Shown here: in pieces, positions 9,795 to 18,942 of the stretch
Position numbering within the stretch: position 1 is the stretch's first letter
Layout: each line of letters opens with the position of its first letter
Source: a bacterium
GTDB lineage: Bacteria > Hydrothermota > UBA3073 > JACQXS01 > JAQTXJ01
DNA length: 64,000 nt
Direction: 5' to 3'
Assembly: GCA_028716385.1 (NCBI GenBank)
Contig: JAQUPX010000002.1
Location: 354,756-418,755, forward strand
Position numbers and translations under genes: made by a program
The notes under the pieces: generated by a model
Told to the model about the DNA's origin: nothing
The model's input: the letters and a program-made list of their open reading frames with translations, nothing else
The model's database searches: none

Positions 9795-10019
9795 GGGAAA
9801 AACTGTAACTCATAGTAATTAATGGTAATTAAGGAGTAATTAATTGTAACGGATAGAAAACACAGAAAAAAAAGAACAAAAATTATATCAACGAATGGAC
9901 ACGAATAAACGCGAATCACGAATAAACATAAATTCCGAAGAAGATTCGGGACTTTAATAAAGAAAAGAGTTTTTACAGAAGAGGACACAGAGTAGGATTC
10001 AATTCTCTTTTATTGAATT

Positions 10020-10037
10020 TTCCCGCAAAAGCGGGAA
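10020..10037. repeat. TTCCCGC-AAAA-GCGGGAA hairpin abutting the ribosome site
   Basis: A 7 bp perfect stem ends at 10037 and the Shine-Dalgarno run AGGGGG of the next gene starts immediately after it (ATG at 10047). The spacer 9795-10046 otherwise holds only AT-rich low-complexity sequence. Confidence 0.75.
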
Positions 10038-10046
10038 GGGGGAAAA

Positions 10047-13000
10047 ATGGTGGGTTTAATAATATATCTTTTATTAGGGGTAACAAATAGTTTTCATACA
10101 CAAAGTAAGTTACCACCGGTTCACGTTGTAGAAAAGAAAGGTGAAAGACCAAAAGGTGATTATCCTATTGACGTGGTTTATCAAGGTAACAGCGAGGTAG
10201 ACATAACTCTAGGGGTTATTTATTTATGGCCTATGGATTATGAAATCCTGCGTGATGGGGTAAGAATCGACTATTTTCTTAGAGATTCCGGTGGCGATTG
10301 GGCATATAGGGATACAACCGCATCTCCCGGTACTTGTACTTACCAGGTAAAAATGTACTGGCCGGGCACTGACTCCCTTGATGCAGCAACTGATCAGGTT
10401 ACTGCTCACCCCGGACAGGCAAGCGGAGTTATCAGAAAAACCACAGTATGGAAAAAATCAGCAAGCCCTTTCCTTGTAAGTGGCAGTATCTCCTGGTATC
10501 CTCAGTTGAAAGGGATTCAAATACAACCCGGATGCACTTTAAGAATAGAAGCCGGTGTTAAGGTTCACTTTGATAAAGATTATTCCATAGGAATGTTCGG
10601 AAGTGTGTTTACTGCTACCGGGACGCAAAATGATATGATTATATTCGAAGGAGACGGGAAAATGGGTGACTGGGCAGGAATAACGGCGGACACTTCCCGT
10701 ATAAATTTCAATTGGGTGCAACTAAACGATGCAAACAAAGGATTATTCTTTGGGAGAAATAATACGGTTACCATTAGCAACTCCTGGTTCTGGAATGATT
10801 CTGTTGGGATTTACAGTCAATATGGAAACACCTCTTTATCTTTTTCAAATGGATTTATCGGAGATTGTGATTACGGAATGTACTGTATGGGAAGCTTTTC
10901 ACCACAGATATCTTCGAGCGAATTTGCATATAATACTTGCGGAATCTTTGCTATGGAGGATGCTTCTCCTGTTATAACCGGCAGTAATTTTTGTGGAAAT
11001 AAAAGCTACGCTATAGCAAATACTTCTCCTGCAAAGCTATCCGCCAAAGATTCCTGGTGGGGATATCCAAGCGGGCCGAAAGCCAACAGCAATCCAAAAG
11101 GAGAAGGCGAGAAGTTATCGGGAGACGTTGATTTCCAGGGGTTCAAAACTTGTCCTTACGATTTATCGACACTGCCTCTCCCCGACTTCAGAGTAGACAC
11201 GGTAATAGTAACACAAATAATCGACAGCGCCGACCTTTTTGCAGCCAGACCAACGGTAGTAAGGGTATTTGTTTCACCCGGGCAAAGCAAAAGCGTAGAT
11301 TTTCCATCATTTGGAATACAAGTCTGGCTGGGAGGGTATCCCTGTGTGCCCGACCCTAAGCCTGATTCGGTAAAATACAAAGGATGCTGGGATAAAATAA
11401 AAGAAGTCAGAAAGGGCTTAAACTCGGTTAATTGTTTTATCAGTGATATAAACGGACTGCCCGCCACAGCCTGTAGTTCAGATGTAACGGTTAAAATAAC
11501 ACCGGCTTTGGGTGATGAAAGGGACGATACGGAAAACAACGAGGATACTGTTAAAGTAGGTTTTAAAGCCCCTGCGCCCAAATGGAGAATTTACTATACC
11601 GCATTACGTGTAGGCGATTGGTGGTCAGATGGTTCCGGTCCGGCATCATCGGTGATAGAAAAATTTGCTGCGGATAATGAAGATTTTCTTGAAGGGGTAT
11701 TTCCAATAAAATTCGAATCTACATTCCGCGGGTATTCGGTTCGCTGGCTTGCCTTTACGCAAACAGGAGCAATATCCTATCTTAAAACTTACCTCGCCCT
11801 TACGTCGGGCAATGCTTTTGCCATTGGAATCGTACCGAGAGATTTTTTAAATGGCAGCGTTGGCACTATGGCTTATACTTCCGTGGGACTTTATCACTAT
11901 ACTGCGCTCATCGGTTACAGAACCGATTTCCAGGACGATTCATGGGGAACTGCACACGAGTTGGGACATAGTTTTGATCTCGCAGATGAATATTACGAGA
12001 AAACTCCTCCCCCACCGGATGGAAATCCTAACTGGGATTGTGTCCGTAAACCTGACGGGCATATGGCAACAAACGGATGGTGGGTAAACAAGAAAAAAGA
12101 CGGGTGCATATATAATGTTTATCCTAATGATACTGCCAGCAAGTTCAACAATGTATATAGTTTTATGGGAAACACTCTCCCGATAAAGCACTGGATACCA
12201 AGATGCGATTACAATGCTTTATATACTGCGATTTTAGCAGCTAAAAAAGAAAAATCGGCAACCAACAGATTACTTGTAAATCTTTCCATATACAAAAACG
12301 ATTCGGTATTCGCTTTGCCCTTTTATGAGATTGGAAACGGCGCAACAGATACGGGCACAGTTGGAAATTATAGCCTTGAGTGTTTGAATGTAAGCAATAC
12401 GACGCTATCCAGCGTTAAATTCTCTGCTCCTTTCTGGGAAATGGATACTACGGCAGGGGTTGAAGTCTTTTCCAATTGTGTTGTTCTTGAATATCCTGCA
12501 GGGACAAAGAAAATAGTCTTAAAAAACAACTCCAACATTATATTTCAAAGCACCATCAGCACTAATCCTCCTTCGGTAGACCTTATTTCTCCAAACGGAG
12601 GGTCCATAGGAGACAGCGTAAAGGTTATATGGAGCGGAAGCGACCTTGATGGGGATAATTTGTTATATGCATTATTTTCAAAGGGAAGCGACAATGACTG
12701 GGCGCCTATTGCATTTAACATAGAAGACACTTCGTATATGGTAGATGCACATTTACTCGGAAGCACTGCAAAGTTCAAAGTAACTGCAACGGACGGTATT
12801 AACAGCGCATCGGATTCTTCAGGTTCATCTTCCAGCGTACAAAATAAAGCACCTTTTGTATTTATAAGCGTACCTTCCGACAGTTTAAACTTTTCGCACA
12901 ACCAGATAGTCGCATTATCGGGCAGCGCAATCGACCCGGAAGAAAAGACTCTACCGGAATCTTCGCTTGTGTGGGTTTCAAATATAGATGACACAATCGG

Positions 13001-13751
13001 ATTCGGAAATTCAATAAATAAGACATTATCCGTTGGAACGCATAACATATCTTTTAGCGCAAAAGACAGCGGAGGACTTGTAAGCAGTGATGCCATTACA
13101 TTGTTCGTAGTATCGGATACGCTTACGGATGTTTATTTAACAGGTAACGACATAACGACAAGCGAGTCTCCCATACTAAATGACACCTGCTGGATTAACT
13201 GCACAGTGAAAAACACTTTAAGAGATGCAAACTGTATTGTATCAATATATCTAAATGGGTTGGATTCGTTGCATTTACTTAATAGCAATAGCATATTTAT
13301 AGAAGCAAACAAGTCTGCAATATTAAGCGCAATGTGGGCACCACAGGCAATGGGAAATGATACGATATGGGTTAAAGTTTCCGGGGTTAGTCCGTCTGAA
13401 AGTAATACGTCAAACAATATCGCATCGAAAGTCTTTACGGTAATAGCCGTAGAAGAGAAACCTCTAGTTCCTGTTGTTCTTTACTTGAATCAGAACTATC
13501 CAAACCCGGCATACAATTCGACTTTTATAAAGTTTTCCGTTCCATCAACGGAAAAAATAAGTTTAAAAGTATATGACATATCCGGCAAGTTAGTAAAAAC
13601 AATAGTTAACGGCGAATATAAACCCGGGTATTATACCGTGCAATGGAATGCGGATAACGATTATGACAGGAAACTATCGAGCGGAGTATATTTCATAAGG
13701 TTACAAAGCAATAAGAAAACTTTCACGCGGAAAACGGTGATTCTGAAATAG
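10047..13751 (+). CDS. M64 (IgA-peptidase-like) metallopeptidase with beta-helix domain and T9SS tail
   Basis: 1234 residues. N-terminal hydrophobic export signal (about 1-17); fibronectin-like beta domain; right-handed parallel beta-helix (about 150-335; NNTVTISNSWFWNDSVGIYS); CARDB-like segment (about 370-490). The zinc peptidase domain (about 500-740) contains AHELGHSFDLADEYYE, with zinc ligands His637 and His641, catalytic Glu638 and a downstream Asp, as in peptidase family M64. Two or three Ig-like domains follow (about 830-1130), and the T9SS type A tail is at about 1145-1234 (LNQNYPNPAYNSTFIKFSVP ... GVYFIRL). M64 members include the Clostridium ramosum IgA protease; the substrate here is unknown. 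The ATG has a strong AGGGGG site directly downstream of a hairpin. With the C25 gene upstream it makes a pair of secreted proteases. Confidence 0.9.
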   Translation: MVGLIIYLLLGVTNSFHTQSKLPPVHVVEKKGERPKGDYPIDVVYQGNSEVDITLGVIYLWPMDYEILRDGVRIDYFLRDSGGDWAYRDTTASPGTCTYQVKMYWPGTDSLDAATDQVTAHPGQASGVIRKTTVWKKSASPFLVSGSISWYPQLKGIQIQPGCTLRIEAGVKVHFDKDYSIGMFGSVFTATGTQNDMIIFEGDGKMGDWAGITADTSRINFNWVQLNDANKGLFFGRNNTVTISNSWFWNDSVGIYSQYGNTSLSFSNGFIGDCDYGMYCMGSFSPQISSSEFAYNTCGIFAMEDASPVITGSNFCGNKSYAIANTSPAKLSAKDSWWGYPSGPKANSNPKGEGEKLSGDVDFQGFKTCPYDLSTLPLPDFRVDTVIVTQIIDSADLFAARPTVVRVFVSPGQSKSVDFPSFGIQVWLGGYPCVPDPKPDSVKYKGCWDKIKEVRKGLNSVNCFISDINGLPATACSSDVTVKITPALGDERDDTENNEDTVKVGFKAPAPKWRIYYTALRVGDWWSDGSGPASSVIEKFAADNEDFLEGVFPIKFESTFRGYSVRWLAFTQTGAISYLKTYLALTSGNAFAIGIVPRDFLNGSVGTMAYTSVGLYHYTALIGYRTDFQDDSWGTAHELGHSFDLADEYYEKTPPPPDGNPNWDCVRKPDGHMATNGWWVNKKKDGCIYNVYPNDTASKFNNVYSFMGNTLPIKHWIPRCDYNALYTAILAAKKEKSATNRLLVNLSIYKNDSVFALPFYEIGNGATDTGTVGNYSLECLNVSNTTLSSVKFSAPFWEMDTTAGVEVFSNCVVLEYPAGTKKIVLKNNSNIIFQSTISTNPPSVDLISPNGGSIGDSVKVIWSGSDLDGDNLLYALFSKGSDNDWAPIAFNIEDTSYMVDAHLLGSTAKFKVTATDGINSASDSSGSSSSVQNKAPFVFISVPSDSLNFSHNQIVALSGSAIDPEEKTLPESSLVWVSNIDDTIGFGNSINKTLSVGTHNISFSAKDSGGLVSSDAITLFVVSDTLTDVYLTGNDITTSESPILNDTCWINCTVKNTLRDANCIVSIYLNGLDSLHLLNSNSIFIEANKSAILSAMWAPQAMGNDTIWVKVSGVSPSESNTSNNIASKVFTVIAVEEKPLVPVVLYLNQNYPNPAYNSTFIKFSVPSTEKISLKVYDISGKLVKTIVNGEYKPGYYTVQWNADNDYDRKLSSGVYFIRLQSNKKTFTRKTVILK

Positions 13752-13771
13752 TGAAAGGGAAAATCTCACCG

Positions 13772-13806
13772 CCCCGCAAAATGCGGGGTAATCCGCCTGA
13801 AGCGGA
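13772..13806. repeat. Tandem palindromes CCCCGCA/TGCGGGG and TCCGC/GCGGA
   Basis: Two adjacent inverted repeats just after the M64 gene: a 7 bp stem with an AAA loop (13772-13788), then TCCGC-CTGAA-GCGGA (13792-13806), a variant of the 4025 palindrome. Confidence 0.7.
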
Positions 13807-13851
13807 CCGAACGCAGAGAGCGGAGAGAATAAAATAAGAATTGTAAGTCCA

Positions 13852-13882
13852 ACCCTTAGTTCGCCTAAAGCGGACTAAGGGT
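13852..13882. terminator. Long imperfect hairpin, possible terminator of the M64 gene
   Basis: ACCCTTAG and CTAAGGGT flank a TTCGCCTAAAGCGGA core, giving a stem of about 14 bp with two mismatches followed by CTATTTATAAA. The T-content is weak. It looks like a dispersed palindrome that may also terminate transcription. Confidence 0.45.
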
Positions 13883-14016
13883 CTATTTATAAAAATTTAG
13901 AACAGATAGAATCTATACGGATTAGAAATCAGATTTATTCCTTTTTATAAAAATAAGTTGCAAAATTGTTTTAAGAGGCTATTATTCCACAATTAAAATA
14001 CAAAAGGGGGAAGATT

Positions 14017-14847
14017 ATGAATAGATTGATAGGAGCATTGTTTCTTTTGGGGGTATTTTCTACAAATGTTTTTGCTGATGATGAACTTATAAAATCGAAC
14101 AATCCCGATATTAGTTTTACATATGAAAAAGGATTTATCGGCGTATTAGGCCATACAATTCAGTTTGGTATAGATGGGAGCGAGATTAATTACGTAAAAG
14201 AAGCAGGACAGGATGTATTATTGCCTTATGAGCGTTACACGGCGGAAATCAATTTCAAGAAAAAACATTCGCTCATACTTTTAGCCCAACCTTTTGACCT
14301 TTTAACGACAGAAATCTTAAGAAGAGACATTACGATTGATTCTATGTTATTTCCGAAAGGCACGATAGTAGATTTTAAGTATGGTTTTACTTTTTATCGT
14401 ATCAGTTATTTGTATGATTTTAAGAATGGAGACAAAGAATTTGCGTTAGGATTGTCATTTCAGATAAGAAATGCCGACATTGTTTTCAGTTCAGAAGACA
14501 AATCTTTATTTAAAAGGAATAGTAATATCGGGCCTGTTCCAATATTAAAATTCAGGGGAAAGATACCTTTCAAAAATATATACTGGTTAGGCGCTGAGTT
14601 AGATGGATTCTATGCATCCGGGAAATATATAACCGGAAGCAAGAACGATTTTGAAGGAGCCATTCTTGACTGTTCAATACAATCGGGAGTTAACCTGAAT
14701 AAACACCTGCAAACCTTTTTGAACACACGATATATAGGCGGCGGAGCTAAAGGGAATGAGAATAATCCTAATCGGCCGGGAGGAGGTTATACTAACAACT
14801 GGTTAAAAACATTGGCTCTTTCGGTTGGTTTAACATATAAGCCGTAG
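14017..14847 (+). CDS. Hypothetical outer-membrane beta-barrel-like protein
   Basis: 276 residues with a good signal peptide (1-20, ending VFA) and a strong AGGGGGAAG ribosome site. The mature chain is almost entirely predicted amphipathic strands (HSLILLAQPFDLLTT, FTFYRISYLYDF, KEFALGLSFQIR, LALSVGLTYKP) separated by turns, and ends in an aromatic/basic strand, as expected for a barrel of 8-12 strands. No T9SS tail and no named family recognised. It is likely to sit in the outer membrane; function unknown. Confidence 0.75.
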   Translation: MNRLIGALFLLGVFSTNVFADDELIKSNNPDISFTYEKGFIGVLGHTIQFGIDGSEINYVKEAGQDVLLPYERYTAEINFKKKHSLILLAQPFDLLTTEILRRDITIDSMLFPKGTIVDFKYGFTFYRISYLYDFKNGDKEFALGLSFQIRNADIVFSSEDKSLFKRNSNIGPVPILKFRGKIPFKNIYWLGAELDGFYASGKYITGSKNDFEGAILDCSIQSGVNLNKHLQTFLNTRYIGGGAKGNENNPNRPGGGYTNNWLKTLALSVGLTYKP

Positions 14848-14899
14848 TGTTAAGATTGCAGCAAACTCCGAATACAGAGAAGGAAACGCGGTACAAAAT

Positions 14900-15577
14900 C
14901 TATTTATTACGACCGAGAATTTTTAAAGCAATATCTCTGTTCTGCAAAGCATACACATCTTTCGGGTTTATCTTGATTGCCTTATCATAACAAGGAATCG
15001 CTTCTTCATAACGTCCGAGTTTTGCTAAAGCAATGCCTTTGTTGTACCAGGCACTGGCATATCCCGGGATTATCTTTATTGCCTCATCGTAACAACAAAT
15101 TTCTTCTTCGTAACGCCCAAGTTTTCCTAAAGCAGTGCCTTTATTATACCATGCAATCGCATATCCCGGATTCATCTTTATTGCCTCGTCGTAACAAGAA
15201 ATTTCTTCTTTTGTGCGGCCAAGCTTTCCTAAAACAGTACCTTTGTTATACCAAGCCAGAGCATCTTTCGGGTTTATTTTGATTACCTCATCATAGCAAT
15301 GAAGTTCTTCTTCGTTACGTCCAAGCCTTCCTAAAGAAACACCTTTGTTTCCCCAGGCAGTGGCATATTGCGGGTTTATTTTAATTGCCTCATCGAAGCA
15401 GCAAATAGCTTCTTCAATACGGCCAAGATTTCCTAGAGCAGTACCTTTGTTATACCAAGCCCTGGAATCTTTCGGGTTTGTCTTAATTGCCTCATCAGAA
15501 TAACGGATTTCTTCTTCGTAAGGATTAATATTGGAATTACCGGATTTCTTTTTTCCAAAACCGCTAAATATAGACAT
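14900..15577 (-). CDS. Tetratricopeptide repeat (TPR) protein
   Basis: 225 residues made of six 34-residue TPR units (about 22-222), each close to AWYNKGTALGKLGRYEEEI followed by CYDEAIKINP. The units are nearly identical at DNA level too, giving a period of about 102 bases. There is no signal peptide, so a cytoplasmic protein-protein interaction scaffold is likely. A short ribosome site (AAGGT) precedes the ATG. It starts 35 bases upstream of the stop of the 15613 gene's coding frame, that is, it lies downstream of that gene on the same strand and may be co-transcribed with it. Partner unknown. Confidence 0.85.
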   Translation of the reverse strand: MSIFSGFGKKKSGNSNINPYEEEIRYSDEAIKTNPKDSRAWYNKGTALGNLGRIEEAICCFDEAIKINPQYATAWGNKGVSLGRLGRNEEELHCYDEVIKINPKDALAWYNKGTVLGKLGRTKEEISCYDEAIKMNPGYAIAWYNKGTALGKLGRYEEEICCYDEAIKIIPGYASAWYNKGIALAKLGRYEEAIPCYDKAIKINPKDVYALQNRDIALKILGRNK

Positions 15578-15612
15578 AAATTACCTTAACATCTGACATC
15601 CATTAAGAAGTA

Positions 15613-16821
15613 TTATTTAGATTTAAGAATAATATTTGGAAAAGTGGATAGTTTTTGTCGGGGGACCCAGGCGGAGACAGTATCGGGGATGTAACCTTCT
15701 TTTCGAGCGACTATATAATACAAAGTAGAATCAGTTTTTCTGTTCCCTGCCCACAGACCTAACTTATACGCTCCTTCGGAGTTGGTACGTTTCTTGCTTC
15801 GTATAAGCGTATCTTTTGAGACTCTTCCTATGGAAAAGCAGGAAATGAAAACGCTGTCCAGAGGTTGGTTGGACTGGTTATGAACTTTGCCCTCTCCCTC
15901 ACCAAGGTAAGGGTAATATATCGTATCCAATAAAGCTATAATATGATTGTTGTCCCATTTTTCCCGAGGAGTATGCGGCATACCTATCCAATACCCTGCA
16001 AAAAGAATTATTCCGTTAATATCACCGTCGTCATACCTATCGAAAAGATGCGTATACATATACCTGACGCTTTGAGGACTTTGCCAGCCGTAATCGTTGT
16101 TTATAAGATAAATTCCACAGGTAATTTCTTTGCCGGGGTATTTCGAACGGTATTTGTCTATGGCTTTGTCTATATATTCATAATAAGCATTCTGGTTATA
16201 TATCCATAAGTTAAAACCATCCACATAAGGAACATATTCGGACGCAATTCCAAATCTGCCCGGATATAAAACGGTAAAAAACTTGAGGTCGGGAGTAGTT
16301 TCGGGTGTGTCGTGATGAACTACACCGGCGGAATCTATGTATTTCCCTTTTAAGGCGTCGCGGATATCCCGGACGCTTGCCGTATCAAAACCACCCCTGT
16401 CGGAAAAATCGTCAATATCTATGCCGTATATCTGACCGTAAATTTTTGATAATCTTGACATTCTTGCGGCTCCCTGCGTAATACCGGGGGGCCAATTAGG
16501 TGTCAAAAGTTGTGTATCCAAAGGTAAATTAAGAACGCCACTCATATACGGAGGTCTTATAATCGCTACAACTTTTTCTACATTCCATTTTTCGCAGGCA
16601 TTATCGAGCCATTCCTTAAAAGATAATTTTCCTTCCGTCGGCACATTCAAAAACAAATACTCGCCAAACTTGAAAGCATCCTGAAAAGGAGTTTTTTCAG
16701 GAACACCCGGAGCGCTGAAAACGGAGTCGTTGTATACACCCCATAATCCGAGGGGACCGACAATCCTGTGCAAACTATCGGGAACGTTTATAAAGAAACT
16801 TAAAATTAAGAGTATGTTCAT
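15613..16821 (-). CDS. Unknown secreted protein, paralogue of the gene at 4101
   Basis: 402 residues, collinear with the 395-residue product at 4101 along the whole length (shared YGQIYGIDIDDF, TPETTPDLKFF, DGFNLWIYNQNAY, NDYGW, NGIILFAG, PREKWDNNHI). Short N-terminal export signal, a barrel-like body, then the same C-terminal carboxypeptidase-regulatory-like domain (about 315-402; KVHNQSNQPLDSVFISC). The last 90 residues are almost identical between the copies while the N-terminal third differs more. It probably arose by segmental duplication that included the divergent promoter. Function unknown; a hydrolase-like fold is inferred from pattern only. Confidence 0.75.
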   Translation of the reverse strand: MNILLILSFFINVPDSLHRIVGPLGLWGVYNDSVFSAPGVPEKTPFQDAFKFGEYLFLNVPTEGKLSFKEWLDNACEKWNVEKVVAIIRPPYMSGVLNLPLDTQLLTPNWPPGITQGAARMSRLSKIYGQIYGIDIDDFSDRGGFDTASVRDIRDALKGKYIDSAGVVHHDTPETTPDLKFFTVLYPGRFGIASEYVPYVDGFNLWIYNQNAYYEYIDKAIDKYRSKYPGKEITCGIYLINNDYGWQSPQSVRYMYTHLFDRYDDGDINGIILFAGYWIGMPHTPREKWDNNHIIALLDTIYYPYLGEGEGKVHNQSNQPLDSVFISCFSIGRVSKDTLIRSKKRTNSEGAYKLGLWAGNRKTDSTLYYIVARKEGYIPDTVSAWVPRQKLSTFPNIILKSK

Positions 16822-17259
16822 ATTTTATAAAAAAATACTTATAAGAAGAAACTACGATTGTCAATATTTAATATTAGGAGAAAAACCAACAACCTGCCAC
16901 AAAAGCACTAAAACACAAAGTAAAACCACACGAAAAAGAGAAAGTTTTCGGGGGGGAAAAAAATAACAGAAAAACAGATAGAGTACACAAAGAATAGAAA
17001 ACAACATTAAACCACGAGATTCCCACACGATTTACACAGAAACAGAAAAAAAGGATAAAATTTAACAGGGACTTGAAGAGACTGGTACGAGAATAAAAGA
17101 AAAACAGGAGGTTTTTTATTGACACTTGTGTTTTAACTCATATATTGTCTTTTTTGGAAAAGGGGGAAGGGTTTTAAAACAGTATATCAGAAGACCAGAG
17201 TATCAGTTGGCAGAATATCAGAAAATCAGTAGAGCAGATTGGAAGATAAGGAGGGAAAG
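16822..17259. promoter_or_regulatory. Intergenic region with divergent promoters
   Basis: 438 bases without a gene. Plus strand: TTGACA 17119-17124, 16-base spacer, TATATT 17141-17146, driving the gene at 17260. Minus strand: TTGACAAT near 16862 with TATAAG 15 bases on, driving the gene at 16821. Both match the arrangement at 5316-5399. The remainder is AC-rich low-complexity sequence (repeated ACACAGAAA-like words) with no other signal seen. Confidence 0.5.
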
Positions 17260-18777
17260 ATGAGAACATATTTATCCATATTATTATCAATATTTGCTAT
17301 AACTTCGACACAGGCGAAAGAAAAAGTTGTCGCTAAAACAGAAGTTAAAGAGTTAACAAAGGAACAGGTATATTCAACACTGAAAGCCGCTCACGACTGG
17401 TACACAATGGAAAATTACGTAATGTCCGCTAAATACTTTGACGATGCCGCTAAATACATAAAAGACGAGCCCGGAGAGTTATACGATGCAACGTGCTCAT
17501 ACGCGCTGGCAGGACAAAAGAAAAAAGCCATTGAAACATTAAAAAGCGTTATCGGGACGGGTTGGGATAATTATGACCATATAAATAAAGATACGGATTT
17601 AAATAGTCTCCGTGAAGAACCTGAGTTTAAGGCGCTTATGGATACGCTGCTTAATAAAATAAAAGCCTCCGAAAAGAAACGCGCTTTCTGGAGAAACCCG
17701 GGCGAAAAGACAAAAATCGGGGGAAAAGAGTTTGAAGTTGTCGGCGTTCCCGGTGATACGGTTCCAATGACGGCAGCTCGTGTGCTTAATTTACAGGTAT
17801 TCAATGATGAAATTTATTTGGGTTACGGGGACGGAGTAAATAATATGGGGCCTGTTGCAATTATGTCCTTCCAGCCGGATAAAGGGAAATGGAACTATCA
17901 TTTTATGGCTCAGGAACACGCAATAGTAAATTTCCGTCAAATCGGGGATGAACTATATATTATGGGAGGAAAACCCTGGGAAGGGTTTACAAGCAGAAAT
18001 TTCAACCGCAATTTTGAATTCGGAAGTATTTTCAGGTTGTTTAAGAACGGTAGTTTTGTCAAATATCACAGCATTCCAAGAACTTTGAACGTACAGGACG
18101 TTGCAAAATTAAACGATAAATTCTTCTGCACCGCAGGAACAGCAAATGAAGACTGGTCTCAAAATTTAGGATGTATTTATGAAAGCAAAGACAACTGCGC
18201 AAGCTGGAAACCGGTATACAATTTAGAACCGCTGAAAGACAAAACAGTCCGTGCAAACTCTATGAAGGAATTTAACGGCAAAGTATATGCTTTCGGGTTT
18301 TCATTTTTTGTTCCTAAATTTGGAGAGCAGGTATTCGTCCCCGATGCTTTTGGAGAGAAAGAAGCAATGGTGTACGACGGTAAAAATTGGTCAAAAGAAA
18401 ACATAATTGCCGAACCGGGCGTGATAATGGTTACGGGAGCGGAAGTTTTTAATAACCAGCTTATAATGAATGTCGGGTTTTACGATATTCCGCCACAGAG
18501 AATTTCAAAATTATATGCGTATACCGGAAAAGGAAAAGCAGTAAAAGTATTCGACGGCGAAGAGTTGATGATTGACGATATGTTCATAGCGGATGGGACT
18601 CTTTATCTTTTACTGAATAAGGAAGAAAATCGGGCGATAGTAAGCACAAAGGACTTAAAAGATTTCAAAACTATTTTAGAATTCCCGAAAGAAGTGGGAG
18701 TATCGTGTCTTGCAGTGCATAAAGGTTATGTTTATCTTGGAACGCCAAGGGGAAGCGTATTGAGAGCGAAGATGTGA
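17260..18777 (+). CDS. Exported TPR-like plus beta-propeller-like protein
   Basis: 505 residues when started at the ATG at 17260, which has a GGAGGG site 4 bases upstream and begins the signal peptide MRTYLSILLSIFAITSTQA; a TTG at 17239 would give seven extra residues and is less likely. Residues about 30-145 are helical and TPR-like (YDATCSYALAGQKKKAIETL, then LREEPEFKALMDTLLNK). Residues about 160-505 are repeated beta strands (NDEIYLGYGDG, GDELYIMGG, NGKVYAFGFSFF, HKGYVYLGTPRG), likely a propeller. There is no sorting tail, so it is probably periplasmic. Role unknown. Confidence 0.75.
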   Translation: MRTYLSILLSIFAITSTQAKEKVVAKTEVKELTKEQVYSTLKAAHDWYTMENYVMSAKYFDDAAKYIKDEPGELYDATCSYALAGQKKKAIETLKSVIGTGWDNYDHINKDTDLNSLREEPEFKALMDTLLNKIKASEKKRAFWRNPGEKTKIGGKEFEVVGVPGDTVPMTAARVLNLQVFNDEIYLGYGDGVNNMGPVAIMSFQPDKGKWNYHFMAQEHAIVNFRQIGDELYIMGGKPWEGFTSRNFNRNFEFGSIFRLFKNGSFVKYHSIPRTLNVQDVAKLNDKFFCTAGTANEDWSQNLGCIYESKDNCASWKPVYNLEPLKDKTVRANSMKEFNGKVYAFGFSFFVPKFGEQVFVPDAFGEKEAMVYDGKNWSKENIIAEPGVIMVTGAEVFNNQLIMNVGFYDIPPQRISKLYAYTGKGKAVKVFDGEELMIDDMFIADGTLYLLLNKEENRAIVSTKDLKDFKTILEFPKEVGVSCLAVHKGYVYLGTPRGSVLRAKM

Positions 18778-18792
18778 GTCCTTTTCACCGCA

Positions 18793-18854
18793 GAGCCCTG
18801 CAAACTGGATAAGAAGTTCTAAACAAAGATAAGAGTTTCTAAGAAATTCCTAAA
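18793..18854. repeat. Intergenic repeat related to 50682-50740
   Basis: The words CCTGCAAACTGGATAAGAAG and AAGAGTTTCTAA recur in the same order as at 50682-50740 (CCTGCAAGCTGGATAAGAAA ... AAGAGTTTCTAAA). It appears to be a partial copy of the leader-type repeat described at 50632-50772. The rest of the 18778-18942 spacer holds nothing recognisable. Confidence 0.55.
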
Positions 18855-18942
18855 GTCAGCAACTATTTTGGAAAAATGTGTGAGTATATTATGAAAGCCA
18901 ATTTATCAAAGTAATTGTCCTGCAAGTATCAAAAGATTTCTT

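Noticed and set aside
12545-13096. Long antisense open frame (183 codons) within the M64 gene
   Set aside because: It lies fully opposite a well-supported gene and has no domain pattern or ribosome site.
14900-15577. Six near-identical 102-base direct repeats
   Set aside because: They encode TPR units in one frame; no separate repeat element is needed.
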